From: an uncultured bacterium
Lineage (GTDB): Bacteria > Planctomycetota > GCA-002687715
Assembly (NCBI GenBank): GCA_902826835.1
Contig: CADEGH010000016.1
Coordinates: 45,971 to 109,970, forward strand
Direction: 5' to 3'
Length of the DNA: 64,000 nt
Shown here piece by piece: positions 43,401-50,420 of the stretch. Each line of letters opens with the position of its first letter. The first letter of the stretch is position 1. Under the pieces are notes generated by a model. The model ran no database searches and had not been told where the DNA came from. It saw nothing but the letters and a program-made list of their open reading frames with translations. Both the position numbers and the translations under genes were made by a program.

Positions 43401-43885
43401 TCGTCCATCCGCTCCGCCATGATGGCCTGATTCACTTCGCCGGCGAGGCAGCCCGACAGGCACACGATGCCCTTACCGAACTCCTTCATCGCCGCGCGAT
43501 CGATGCGGGGCTTGTAATAGAACCCGTCCACATAGGCGGTGGAGGCCAGCTTCATCAGATTCGCGAATCCGGTCGCGTCCATCGCGAGGAGCGTCGCGTG
43601 GAAGGTGCTTTTCTGGCGGCCTTCGAGCTGGACTTTCTTGTGTTCGAAGCGACTACCGGAGGCGATGTAGGCCTCCATGCCCAGGATCGGTTTGATGCCC
43701 CGCTTCTTCGCCTCCTTGAAGAAGTGGGTCACCCCGAAGAGGTTGCCGTGATCGGTGAGCGCGATGGCGTCTTGGCCGGACGCCTGCACGGTGTCGAGCA
43801 ACTCGTCGATTTGGCAGTTTCCGTCGAGGAGCGAGAAGTGACTGTGGACGTGCAGATGCACGAAGTCGTTCGCAGGCAAGGGCAA
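40421..43885 (-). CDS. dnaE: DNA polymerase III subunit alpha
   Basis: The replicative polymerase catalytic subunit, 1154 residues. An N-terminal PHP domain is visible (HLHVHSHFSLLDG, then ALTDHGNLFG), the catalytic palm has PDIDIDFCKDRRGEV near residue 400 with the aspartates that hold magnesium, the finger region has GYGFNKSHSAAYAL, and a C-terminal OB-fold (about 970-1060) precedes a short tail. The PHP metal ligands H10, H12 and H44-type residues look intact. This is the DnaE1 type. It is on the minus strand between the supercluster and the lipoprotein gene. Confidence 0.98.
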   Translation of the reverse strand: MPLPANDFVHLHVHSHFSLLDGNCQIDELLDTVQASGQDAIALTDHGNLFGVTHFFKEAKKRGIKPILGMEAYIASGSRFEHKKVQLEGRQKSTFHATLLAMDATGFANLMKLASTAYVDGFYYKPRIDRAAMKEFGKGIVCLSGCLAGEVNQAIMAERMDEAERTIREYREIFGAENFYLEVMNHHLDLEDQVRGPMAQLAVATNTPLVATNDIHYVHAPDWQAQDVALCIGTGKTESDPQRFRMRTHELYFKDTEQMRALFVDMPSAIKSTREIADRCDFELKFGNRWLPSFVSEKNLPPQDLFRSLCKDGIRRLYPNAGPEVQARLDFEIGVIEQMGFVDYFLITWDFIRYARENGIPVGPGRGSAAGSIVSYALGITQLDPLKYDLLFERFLNPERISMPDIDIDFCKDRRGEVIEYVQKKYGRDHVAQIITFGTMKARAVIRDVGRALDIPLADVDRIAKKIPNGPKDTLKDAVENDADVRALSEESDRNKRLFEVALKLEGNARHASIHAAGVVISDRRLEERVPLYRAQDDITTQWSMDILEEIGLLKMDFLGLRTLTIIQEAVQNVLLTGGPKIEIESLPLDDAKSYQMLTRGEAGGVFQLESEGMRDLLRRMKPDRFEDLVAVLALYRPGPLGSGMVDTYVRRKHGQEPVAYPHPSLEPILKESFGVILYQEQVMRIANVLSGFSLAEADNLRKAMGKKKPEILAKFKERFVEGAAGRGVKRETAGEIFDLIEYFAGYGFNKSHSAAYALITWQTAWLKANYPAPYMAALLSCEMFDIDKTVEYVEECRQMGIKVLPPDVNKSRSRFIVEGTSIRYALAAIKGVGEGGVEGLVKAREAGAEFKDLYDLASRADLQKLNSAALEAMIYAGAMDGMPGHRSQKLAILSEALSMGAAADRDRRSGQGSLFGMDDDVPDETKAPSTHLPATPELSDQERLQKEKDVLGFYLTGHPLDRHRSALKRFSSGTVQGIGKLEEGAEVTLGGMIASVRQVLIKQGRNAGQKMAILRFEDHTGSIEAVVFSELFAQLKDKIAPDRVVFLKGTVDQRREPASLRVGSLIELEQAAMTLSRRLTLEVDSGEGLDLVIPALHRVLRAHPGPLPVFFSLRTKDFGSVVVQAGDEFRVASTKPLVDELSRLLGTERVRLG

Positions 43886-44038
43886 CTCCGCTCGTAAATT
43901 CGGCGCGTCGGGGGTGGTAGGTGCGGATGGTAGGTGGGAAGCCCAATGACCGTCAACCCGAGGGTCCGACGCGTTGCGGATTCGGGTGGTGATTGCTACG
44001 GTCCGGCCCGGCCATACTCCGTCGCCGAAGAGGGTCAG

Positions 44039-45016
44039 ATGCCGCGCTCACCTTGGTCAGTTTCGCCGCGATTTGTCGTCCTTTCCGTCCTCGTGATCGG
44101 CATCCTGTCCGCTTGCGAGAGCTCGGGAGCGGAGCGAGGCGCGAGAGAGTCGGATGCGAGCCAAGGCAGCCTGTTCGACCGGCTCGAGGCCGAGCGGGAG
44201 GCTCGGGCGCGGCGTGGCCCCGCTCCCGATACTCAGGCCGGCGCGAGTGAACTGCCGGCCGGGTGGAAGGATCGATTCGATCGGACTTGGCGTCTTTTCC
44301 TGGACGGCGACGCCGGATGGCCGGCAGCTCGCGACGAGTGGGCGCGCCAGGGGCCCCAGGCCAAGAACATCCTCATCGAAAACTTGCTTCGCGCCTACGT
44401 CGGCGGCCGCGACCTCGCGAACGGAAGCCTGCATTTCCGCGCTAAGGAAGAACTCGGGCGCGAGCGAACCATCGCAACTGCATACGTCGTGGAGGCGCTG
44501 CGCGCCGCCGGCGGGGACTCCGTCGTACGCAATCTCTTGGGGGAATTGCTGGTCTATTTCGGGGACGACACCGTGCCGGCAATCCAGACCGCGTACGCGG
44601 ACGCCGAAGATACCCGCGCTCAGCAGTCTCTGGCGCGGACCCTGAAGCTCATGAAGAGCGCGAGGGCGCTCCCGGTCCTCTCCGAGATTGCAACCGGTAA
44701 CGAGGATTTCGTGGTGCGGCTCGAAGCGGTGGAAGGACTCGGGCGCCTGGCCGATCCTCGGGCCGCCGCCCCGCTGCGTCAGTGCTTGGGGGACCGCGAT
44801 CCGTCGATTCGCAAGTTCGCCGCCGGCTGGCTCGGTGGGACCAACGATCGTTCGCGCGCCACCGTGGACGCGCTCTACTCGACTTGGACCTCGGCGCAGG
44901 CCGACGGTGAGCCGGAGATCGCGGCCGCGTCCCGCAAGTCGCTCGCGCACTTGCTCGGGCGCGACTACGGATCCAACACCGGGGCCTGGCGCGCCGCGAT
45001 CGCGGAGATCCGCTGA
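44039..45016 (+). CDS. Lipoprotein with HEAT-like repeats
   Basis: A 325-residue protein with a lipoprotein signal: hydrophobic stretch FVVLSVLVIGILSAC, with lipobox Cys at 26, so it should be lipidated and anchored. The mature part is low-complexity at first, then helical with repeats such as DTVPAIQTAYADAEDTRAQQ, SARALPVLSEIATGNEDF and DPRAAAPLRQCLGDRDPS, typical of HEAT/PBS repeats (about 180-300). These mediate protein binding. The ATG follows GAGGG 5 nt away. It overlaps the next gene by one base (stop TGA, start ATG). No specific function can be named. Confidence 0.8.
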   Translation: MPRSPWSVSPRFVVLSVLVIGILSACESSGAERGARESDASQGSLFDRLEAEREARARRGPAPDTQAGASELPAGWKDRFDRTWRLFLDGDAGWPAARDEWARQGPQAKNILIENLLRAYVGGRDLANGSLHFRAKEELGRERTIATAYVVEALRAAGGDSVVRNLLGELLVYFGDDTVPAIQTAYADAEDTRAQQSLARTLKLMKSARALPVLSEIATGNEDFVVRLEAVEGLGRLADPRAAAPLRQCLGDRDPSIRKFAAGWLGGTNDRSRATVDALYSTWTSAQADGEPEIAAASRKSLAHLLGRDYGSNTGAWRAAIAEIR

Positions 45017-45507
45017 TGCAGGAGTGGGAGCGGATCCTGCGCCGCGAAAACGCGCAGTGCGAAGCGTGCGCGCGACGATTCCAGGATGGAGACGCCGCGA
45101 TCTCCGCCCTCGAGTGGTCGGGAGGGGCATTCCTGCGTCGTGACCTCTGCGCTGCCTGCGCCTCCGGATCTACCTCGACCGCGTTCGCGACTTGGAAGCG
45201 TCGCATCGGGATCAAGAACGAATCCGGCCCTCCGAAGCTGGATGTGGCGTACTTGACCGAGTTCTTGAAGCGCTTGGACCGGGAGACCGATGTTCCGTCC
45301 CGACGAATGGCCTACATCGTCGCGCTGCTGTTGATCCGACGCCGGGCCCTCGAACAGTTGCCGTCCCCATCGGAGAATTCCTTGCGCGTTCGACTCCGCA
45401 AAGAGGAGCGGGAGTTCACGATCGAAGTTCCGGTGCTCGACGGTCCCACGGTCGCGGCGATCGAAGAGGACCTCGCCAAGGTCTTCAAGCTCGAGCCCGC
45501 GGTTTAA
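45016..45507 (+). CDS. Hypothetical protein with two CxxC pairs
   Basis: A 163-residue protein with Cys pairs at 15/18 (CEAC) and 45/48 (CAAC) that probably bind one zinc, followed by an aromatic WKRRIG turn and a helical domain (RRMAYIVALLLIRRRALEQL). It starts within the lipoprotein stop codon, implying coupling. Similar small zinc proteins occur in planctomycetes, in my recollection, but no function is known to me. The C-terminal part (FTIEVPVLDGPTVAAIEEDL) could be a separate small fold. Confidence 0.75.
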   Translation: MQEWERILRRENAQCEACARRFQDGDAAISALEWSGGAFLRRDLCAACASGSTSTAFATWKRRIGIKNESGPPKLDVAYLTEFLKRLDRETDVPSRRMAYIVALLLIRRRALEQLPSPSENSLRVRLRKEEREFTIEVPVLDGPTVAAIEEDLAKVFKLEPAV

Positions 45508-45670
45508 GGGCCGTCTCCGGATCGGCGCCGAATCGTCGACTTCCTCCCGCGAGTGACCGGACTCGGCGGACCTGAGCCAGAGCCGATTCCCTCCGGCCCA
45601 GCCGCACGCCTCATCTCATCGCCGCACCCCCGTCGGTGGCGACGCCTCCCGCGACGAGCTCGGACCAACC

Positions 45671-46336
45671 TCAGAGGCTAGCCTTCGGGCCGAAGGCCAG
45701 ATCGCCGGCGTCGCCCAAGCCCGGCCGGATGTAACCCTTCGCGTCGAGTTCGTCGTCCGCGGAGGCCACAATCACATCGGCCTGCAGTTCCTCCGCCAAC
45801 CGGGCCAAGGTGGGGCGATAGGCAATGGCTCCGAGAATCAGGGTGCGCGCGGGTCGCCCCGCCTTTTTCACGACCAGTTCGTGGACGGTGCGGAGCGTCG
45901 ATCCGGTAGCGAGCATGGGGTCGGCGTAAATCAGATCCCGACCGACGAGCGGAACGAGCGCGGCATACCCGAGTTCGATCGGGAGTGAGCCTCCGACGAC
46001 GTCAGGGTGCCCCTCGCGCCGCTGGGCGGCCAAGACCAGGCTGTCGCACTCACGGAACACCTCCAGGCACCCCTGCCACAGTGGGATGGCGGCCCGGAGG
46101 ACCGGGGCTACGACCGGAGGCTCCCGCAGCACCGGCTCCGACCGCTTGCCGAAGGGGGCCATCACCTCGCGGTGGCTCGTCGGGAGAAGGCGCGCCGCCT
46201 CGTAGGCGAGGTGGGTCCCAAGACGCCGCAGCGTGTCCCGAAACTGGCCCCGGGAGCGGGGGGATTGCACTTCTCGGAGCTGGAGAAGCAGCTCCCCGAT
46301 GATCGGGTGCCCTTCCTCGTCAAGGATGCGAATCAT
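45671..46336 (-). CDS. upp: Uracil phosphoribosyltransferase
   Basis: Upp makes UMP from uracil and PRPP. The 221-residue protein has the PRPP-binding YADPMLATGST motif and the uracil-binding C-terminus (DDELDAKGYIRPGLGDAGD). An N-terminal RREVMAPFGKRS-type insertion (about 57-70) is slightly longer than usual. It is convergent with the four-cysteine gene and divergent from the mraZ cluster; the intergenic 239 nt hold the mraZ operator and presumably its own promoter. Confidence 0.94.
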   Translation of the reverse strand: MIRILDEEGHPIIGELLLQLREVQSPRSRGQFRDTLRRLGTHLAYEAARLLPTSHREVMAPFGKRSEPVLREPPVVAPVLRAAIPLWQGCLEVFRECDSLVLAAQRREGHPDVVGGSLPIELGYAALVPLVGRDLIYADPMLATGSTLRTVHELVVKKAGRPARTLILGAIAYRPTLARLAEELQADVIVASADDELDAKGYIRPGLGDAGDLAFGPKASL

Positions 46337-46400
46337 GCCGCCTATCTACTCGAACCCCGGGGCGTCGGGGAGGGGGGGGCTCGGCCGCCGAGACCCCTGG

Positions 46401-46488
46401 TGGGGAAAAGTGGGGGAGAAAGAGGGGGAGTGGGGAAAAGAGTTGCAGTGTGGTGGGGCCCGGTGTAGAAGTGTGGGGCCGCGTGGGG
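46401..46488 (+). promoter_or_regulatory. Two phased arrays of TGGGG boxes, candidate MraZ operator
   Basis: TGGGG occurs at 46401, 46411 and 46431 and again at 46454, 46474 and 46484. Within each array the spacing is 10 or 20 bp exactly, with 5-nt spacers such as AAAAG. MraZ is known to bind TGGGN boxes repeated with 5-nt spacers upstream of its own gene in E. coli. The arrays lie on either side of the candidate promoter at 46443-46471. Confidence 0.7.
46443..46471 (+). promoter_or_regulatory. Weak candidate promoter of the mraZ cluster
   Basis: TTGCAG (46443-46448) and TAGAAG (46466-46471) are spaced by 17 nt. Matches are three and four of six to -35/-10 consensus. Its value comes from lying between the two TGGGG arrays, where bound MraZ would block polymerase. 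Confidence 0.35.
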
Positions 46489-46524
46489 GAGCGCTCTCCT
46501 CCGCCGGAATGCTGTGGATGACTC

Positions 46525-46554
46525 GCCCCCGGCCGCGTGGGCCGGGGGCTTTTT
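46525..46554 (+). terminator. U-tailed terminator hairpin in the mraZ leader
   Basis: GCCCCCGGC (46525-46533) pairs perfectly with GCCGGGGGC (46541-46549) and is followed by TTTTT (46550-46554). It ends 21 nt before the mraZ ATG and lies downstream of the candidate promoter, so it acts either as an attenuator for the cluster or as the end of a short leader RNA. No plus-strand gene lies upstream to need it. Confidence 0.85.
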
Positions 46555-46575
46555 GGTCGCGATGGGGTGAGGGTG

Positions 46576-47091
46576 ATGTTCCAAGGGCGGTGGCCAAACT
46601 CTCTCGCTTTGGACCCGAAGAACCGGCTCACGTTGCCGGCCAAACTTCGGGAAGGGGAGAAGGGTCGGCCCGAGGTCACCGATTTCATCGTCGGCCGCCT
46701 CGAAGACCCCTGCCTCTACCTGTTCACCCCGGATCAGCACGATCGATTCTTGCGCCGCATCTACGACCGGATCGGGGACGCCAAGAAGTCCCGGATGCTC
46801 AAGTCGTACGTGATCTCCCGGTTCGTCCCGGTGACCGCCGATGCCCAGGGCCGTCTCACGCTGCCAGGCTGGCTCGTGGAGGAAGCCCGGATCAAGAAGG
46901 ACGTCGTCTTGATCGCGCAGGAATCCCGTCTGGAAATCTGGTCGTCCGAGTCGTTTGCCGCCCTCGAGGCCGAAGCGGCCGCCCAGGGCATCGGCGAGAT
47001 CCTCGAATCGGTGTTCGCCGAGGAGGAAGCCGAACTCGCATCGCTCCGCCGGGGGAATCCCCTCGGCAGAGAGGGCAATCCGCGCGGGTGA
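46576..47091 (+). CDS. mraZ: Transcriptional regulator MraZ
   Basis: MraZ is the dcw-cluster repressor, with two SpoVT/AbrB-like folds. The 171-residue protein has both copies of the signature: DPKNRLTLPAKL near residue 12 and DAQGRLTLPGWL near residue 90. A C-terminal acidic tail (about 145-171) is longer than the 140-150 typical. The ATG is preceded by GGGGTGAGGG. Upstream are its own TGGGG boxes. rsmH starts 86 nt downstream. Confidence 0.96.
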   Translation: MFQGRWPNSLALDPKNRLTLPAKLREGEKGRPEVTDFIVGRLEDPCLYLFTPDQHDRFLRRIYDRIGDAKKSRMLKSYVISRFVPVTADAQGRLTLPGWLVEEARIKKDVVLIAQESRLEIWSSESFAALEAEAAAQGIGEILESVFAEEEAELASLRRGNPLGREGNPRG

Positions 47092-47177
47092 TCCCCTCGT
47101 GCGGTCGGTGGTGGCCGGGCGGCCGGTTTGGCGCCCGCGAGCTTCCCCGGGGGAATGGGATCGATGGTAGGTCGTGG

Positions 47178-48089
47178 ATGACCGTTCGCCGGGTGCACCA
47201 ACCCGTCATGGTGAGCGAGGTCCTGGAGGGCCTCTCACCTTGCTCTGGCGACGTCTTCTTAGACCTCACGGTCGGTGCCGGTGGGCACGCCTCGCGGCTC
47301 CTCTCAGGTCTTGGGCCGAGGGGGCGGCTCATCGGCATCGACCGCGACCCCCTCATTCTGCCCCATGCGGAGGTTTGCCTCCGCGCGGTGGCGCAAAACT
47401 TCGTGCTCGTTGCGCGTACCTCCGCCGAGTTTGGGCAGGTGCTGGACGAACTCGGGGTGCCTTCGGTGAACGGAGTGCTCATGGACCTCGGAGTTTCCTC
47501 GCTTCAACTCGACGATCGGGCGCGAGGATTCTCCTTCCTTCAGTCCGGTCCCCTGGACATGCGGATGCATGCTGGGGTCGGAGAGACCGCGCAGCAGCTG
47601 ATCGCCCGGTCGAGCGTGCAGGAACTCACCGATCTGTTCGCTTCCCTCGGCGAGGAGCCGGAGGCTCTCCGGATCGCCGAGCGCATCAAGGCGGTCGGGC
47701 GGTCTTCGCCGCTGCGCACCACCGAGGATTTGGCCAAGGTCGTGGCCGCGGCGGTACCCGCTCATCTCCAACCCAAGAATCACCACCCGGCCACGCGCGT
47801 CTTCCAGGCTTTGCGCATGGCGGTCAACGATGAACTGGGAGTGCTCGAGCGAACCCTGCGGTCGCTGGAGTCGCGGCTCGCGGCCGGAGCGCGGGTCGCG
47901 ATCATCGCGTTCCACAGCCTCGAGGATCGCATCATTAAGCATTGGATGAAAGACGCCGCGGCCCGCGGCGTTTTCAGCACGATTTCGAAGACGCCGCTTT
48001 TGCCCCGCCCGGCGGAGATCGAGCGCAATCCGCGCTCCCGCAGCGCCAAACTCCGCATCGCGACCGCGGGATCTCGGGGGGGTGCATGA
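47178..48089 (+). CDS. rsmH: 16S rRNA (cytosine1402-N4)-methyltransferase RsmH
   Basis: RsmH (MraW) methylates C1402 in the ribosomal P site. The 303-residue protein starts MTVRRVHQPVMVSEVLEGL and has the SAM motif DLTVGAGGHASRLL, GIDRDPLIL, the GVLMDLGVSSLQLDD motif and AFHSLEDRIIKHW. Its stop overlaps the ftsL-like start (ATGA). The frame remains open far upstream through mraZ, but that part is a shadow. Confidence 0.97.
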   Translation: MTVRRVHQPVMVSEVLEGLSPCSGDVFLDLTVGAGGHASRLLSGLGPRGRLIGIDRDPLILPHAEVCLRAVAQNFVLVARTSAEFGQVLDELGVPSVNGVLMDLGVSSLQLDDRARGFSFLQSGPLDMRMHAGVGETAQQLIARSSVQELTDLFASLGEEPEALRIAERIKAVGRSSPLRTTEDLAKVVAAAVPAHLQPKNHHPATRVFQALRMAVNDELGVLERTLRSLESRLAAGARVAIIAFHSLEDRIIKHWMKDAAARGVFSTISKTPLLPRPAEIERNPRSRSAKLRIATAGSRGGA

Positions 48090-48388
48090 AGCTGAGCTTC
48101 CATCCCGCCCTGGCGGTTTTGCTCTTGGCCTCGCTCGGCGGCCTGGCGGTCCAACAATCGGCTGCCCGTCTACGGGCCGGATACATCCTGCGCCAGCGCA
48201 TCGAAGAGCAGGGCCTGCTGGTGAACGAGGTCCGCTGGCAGCGGTCCCGCCTCTCCCGCCTCTCCGCGGTGCCGTCGCTGCTTACGCACCTCGAAGCCGA
48301 CATCGCGGGTGGCAAAGCTCGGGGAAAGACCATCATCGTGCGCCGCCCGAGTGCGCGGACACCGGACATCGTGGGGAGGCAGGAATGA
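48086..48388 (+). CDS. FtsL-like bitopic division protein
   Basis: A 100-residue protein with one membrane helix near the N-terminus (ALAVLLLASLGGLAV) followed by a charged heptad-like region (RLRAGYILRQRIEEQ), the FtsL layout. FtsL sequences are poorly conserved, so identity rests on size, topology and position between rsmH and ftsI. Its ATG overlaps the rsmH stop, and its own stop overlaps the ftsI start, making an ATGA-coupled chain. The C-terminus is basic and unstructured. Confidence 0.7.
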   Translation: MKLSFHPALAVLLLASLGGLAVQQSAARLRAGYILRQRIEEQGLLVNEVRWQRSRLSRLSAVPSLLTHLEADIAGGKARGKTIIVRRPSARTPDIVGRQE

Positions 48389-50304
48389 GCCATTCCAGGG
48401 AAGCCCATGGCCTCGCCACCGCCGCCCGCAGCCGGAAGAACGCCCGCGTCCTGGCGATGACGCTGGCGATCGCGTTCACGCTCGTCGTTGGGCGTCTTTG
48501 GGTGTTGACGATGCTGCCCGAGGATCGGGTGCTCGCGCGAGCCCAGGCCCAACTCCATCGTTCGGAGCGCGCCGAGGGTCGAGGACTCACCGAACAGCCG
48601 GGGCGCGGCGGCATCTACGACCGCCGCGGCCGGCCTCTCGCGGTTTCGTACTACGAACACGACCTCGTGCTCGATCCTCTGAGCATGATCGGCGTCGAGC
48701 CCGACAAGCGGCCGAGCCACCGCTCCGAGTGGCTCATGAAGGCGCTCCAGCGCATCGACGAGCGAGTGTCCAAGGTTGCTGGCCTCTTGAACGACGCGGG
48801 GGTCGCGATCACCAAAGAGCGATTGCGCGTCCGTTTGATCTGGTCCCTCACGGGCGGCCGGGAAGGCGGTCCGAAGCGCTGGATGCGCGTCGCCGAACGG
48901 CTTTCGCCGATGGAGTATCGCCGAGTCTCGGAGGCGCTCGAGCGAGCCAAGATCAAAGGCTTCTCTTTCGAACACCGCATCCGACGCGAGTATCCCTACG
49001 GCGCTCTCTGCTCGCAGATGGTGGGAGTGATCGGCGAGTCCCCGCTCGACGCGCCCGAACGCGATGCCGGTCGCGCCGGAATGGAATGGGCCGCGGACCG
49101 CGCCATCGAAGGACAAAAGGGCCGCCTGCACGCCGAGGCGGATCGTCTCGGCCGCGAGTTGCTCCTGGATCTGGATCAGGTCCAGCGCACGCGCCCCGGG
49201 GTCGATCTCACGCTGACGCTCGATGCCGAGGTCCAGCGCTTCTGCTTCGAGGCCCTGGCCAAGGCATGCCCGGCGGTCGGAGCTTCGCGGGCTTCGGCAG
49301 TGGTGCTCTCCGCCAAAGACGGCGAGCTTTTAGCGGCGTGCACCTGGCCTTCGGCGGATCCGGAGCGCCTCGATCGCGAAGGTGAAATCGGAAAGCTGCG
49401 CCTTGGTGCCCTGCTCGATCGCTTCGAACCAGGCTCGGTCATCAAACCGGTCTTTGTCTCGTGGGCGCTCCAGCACGGCAAGGTCTCGATGTCGTCGGTA
49501 TTCGATTGCGGAGGCCCCGACGGCGTGCACGCCTTCGGACCTCGTGTCGTCACCGAGTACATCGCGAACCCCAACCCGCTGACCACGGAGATGATCCTGG
49601 TCAAGTCCAGCAATGTTGGTGCGGTGCGCATCGGCATCGACGCGTTGGGCTTGGACGGGATGTACGACGCCCTCCAAGCCTTCCGCATCGCCAACCACCC
49701 GGCCCTCGGATATCCCGCTTCGGTGCGGGGCACTTTCACCAAGCGACGCGATGCCACCGTGCACTGGACGGGGATCTCCCTCTGCCAGGGCTACGAAATC
49801 ATGCTCTCGCCGTTCGGGCTCGCGCGGCTCTATCTCGTACTTGCCCGCGGCGGGGAGTTCGTGGAGCCCGCGGTCTTGAAGGAGATCCGAGGCCAGGGCC
49901 AGCGCGAAACCACGCCCCCTGTCACCGAGCGGGGGAGGGCGAGAATCCTCGACCGTGAGGTGGCCGATTCCGTCCGATCCGCCTTGGAACGGGCGGTGGA
50001 AGAGGGAACCGGAAAGTCGGCCCGCAGCGATCGTTGGAGTGTGGCCGCGAAGACCGGGACTCCGCGGTTCATGAACACCGCCCTCTACAACCCCGTCATG
50101 TGCGCCATGGCGCCGGTGGCGGCGCGCTCGCCCGAAATCGTGGTCGTCGTCCAGTTCAAGGACGTACCGAATCGTGGCCCTCGCACCTACACCGGTGGCA
50201 CCGTCGCGGGCCCGGTCGTGAAAGAAATCGTCGAGCGCACTCTGAACTATTTGGGCATCCCCGAGGAGCCAGGCCGCGAGAGCAAGAACGGGGAAATCCG
50301 ATGA
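48385..50304 (+). CDS. ftsI: Class B penicillin-binding protein FtsI (PBP3)
   Basis: FtsI is the septal transpeptidase. The 639-residue protein has an N-terminal membrane helix (about 24-42), the pedestal domain starting GRGGIYDRRGRPLAVSYY, and all three penicillin-binding motifs: SVIK (351-354, in EPGSVIKP), SSN at 408-410, and KTG at about 556. No PASTA domain is present. Its stop overlaps the next ORF start by ATGA. FtsW encoded downstream is its partner glycosyltransferase. Confidence 0.95.
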   Translation: MSHSREAHGLATAARSRKNARVLAMTLAIAFTLVVGRLWVLTMLPEDRVLARAQAQLHRSERAEGRGLTEQPGRGGIYDRRGRPLAVSYYEHDLVLDPLSMIGVEPDKRPSHRSEWLMKALQRIDERVSKVAGLLNDAGVAITKERLRVRLIWSLTGGREGGPKRWMRVAERLSPMEYRRVSEALERAKIKGFSFEHRIRREYPYGALCSQMVGVIGESPLDAPERDAGRAGMEWAADRAIEGQKGRLHAEADRLGRELLLDLDQVQRTRPGVDLTLTLDAEVQRFCFEALAKACPAVGASRASAVVLSAKDGELLAACTWPSADPERLDREGEIGKLRLGALLDRFEPGSVIKPVFVSWALQHGKVSMSSVFDCGGPDGVHAFGPRVVTEYIANPNPLTTEMILVKSSNVGAVRIGIDALGLDGMYDALQAFRIANHPALGYPASVRGTFTKRRDATVHWTGISLCQGYEIMLSPFGLARLYLVLARGGEFVEPAVLKEIRGQGQRETTPPVTERGRARILDREVADSVRSALERAVEEGTGKSARSDRWSVAAKTGTPRFMNTALYNPVMCAMAPVAARSPEIVVVVQFKDVPNRGPRTYTGGTVAGPVVKEIVERTLNYLGIPEEPGRESKNGEIR

Positions 50305-50420
50305 CGGAGCATCACCATGAGACGGTCCTTTTTGGGGGCATGGTCGCGGATCGTCCGCTGGTTTACGGAGTACTGAGCCTCTCGAACGAGGGGGGGGAGA
50401 TCCATGCGTCGCGAGCGTGA
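50301..50420 (+). CDS. 39-residue ORF coupled to ftsI
   Basis: MTEHHHETVLFGGMVADRPL then VYGVLSLSNEGGEIHASRA. Its ATG overlaps the ftsI stop (ATGA), as for the two preceding gene junctions, and it ends 17 nt inside the murE-like gene in another frame. This suggests real coupled translation. It has no signal or membrane helix and I recognise no family. It may be a leader that feeds ribosomes to the murE-like start, whose own RBS lies inside it. Confidence 0.45.
   Translation: MTEHHHETVLFGGMVADRPLVYGVLSLSNEGGEIHASRA

Noticed and set aside
46360..46445. G-run region as a sequencing or assembly artefact
   Set aside because: The exact 10-bp phasing of TGGGG boxes and their place before mraZ fit a functional operator better than an artefact.
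46233..47177. In-frame upstream extension of rsmH through mraZ
   Set aside because: RsmH homology begins at MTVRRVHQPVM; the extension is antiphase to mraZ and is a GC-driven open frame.
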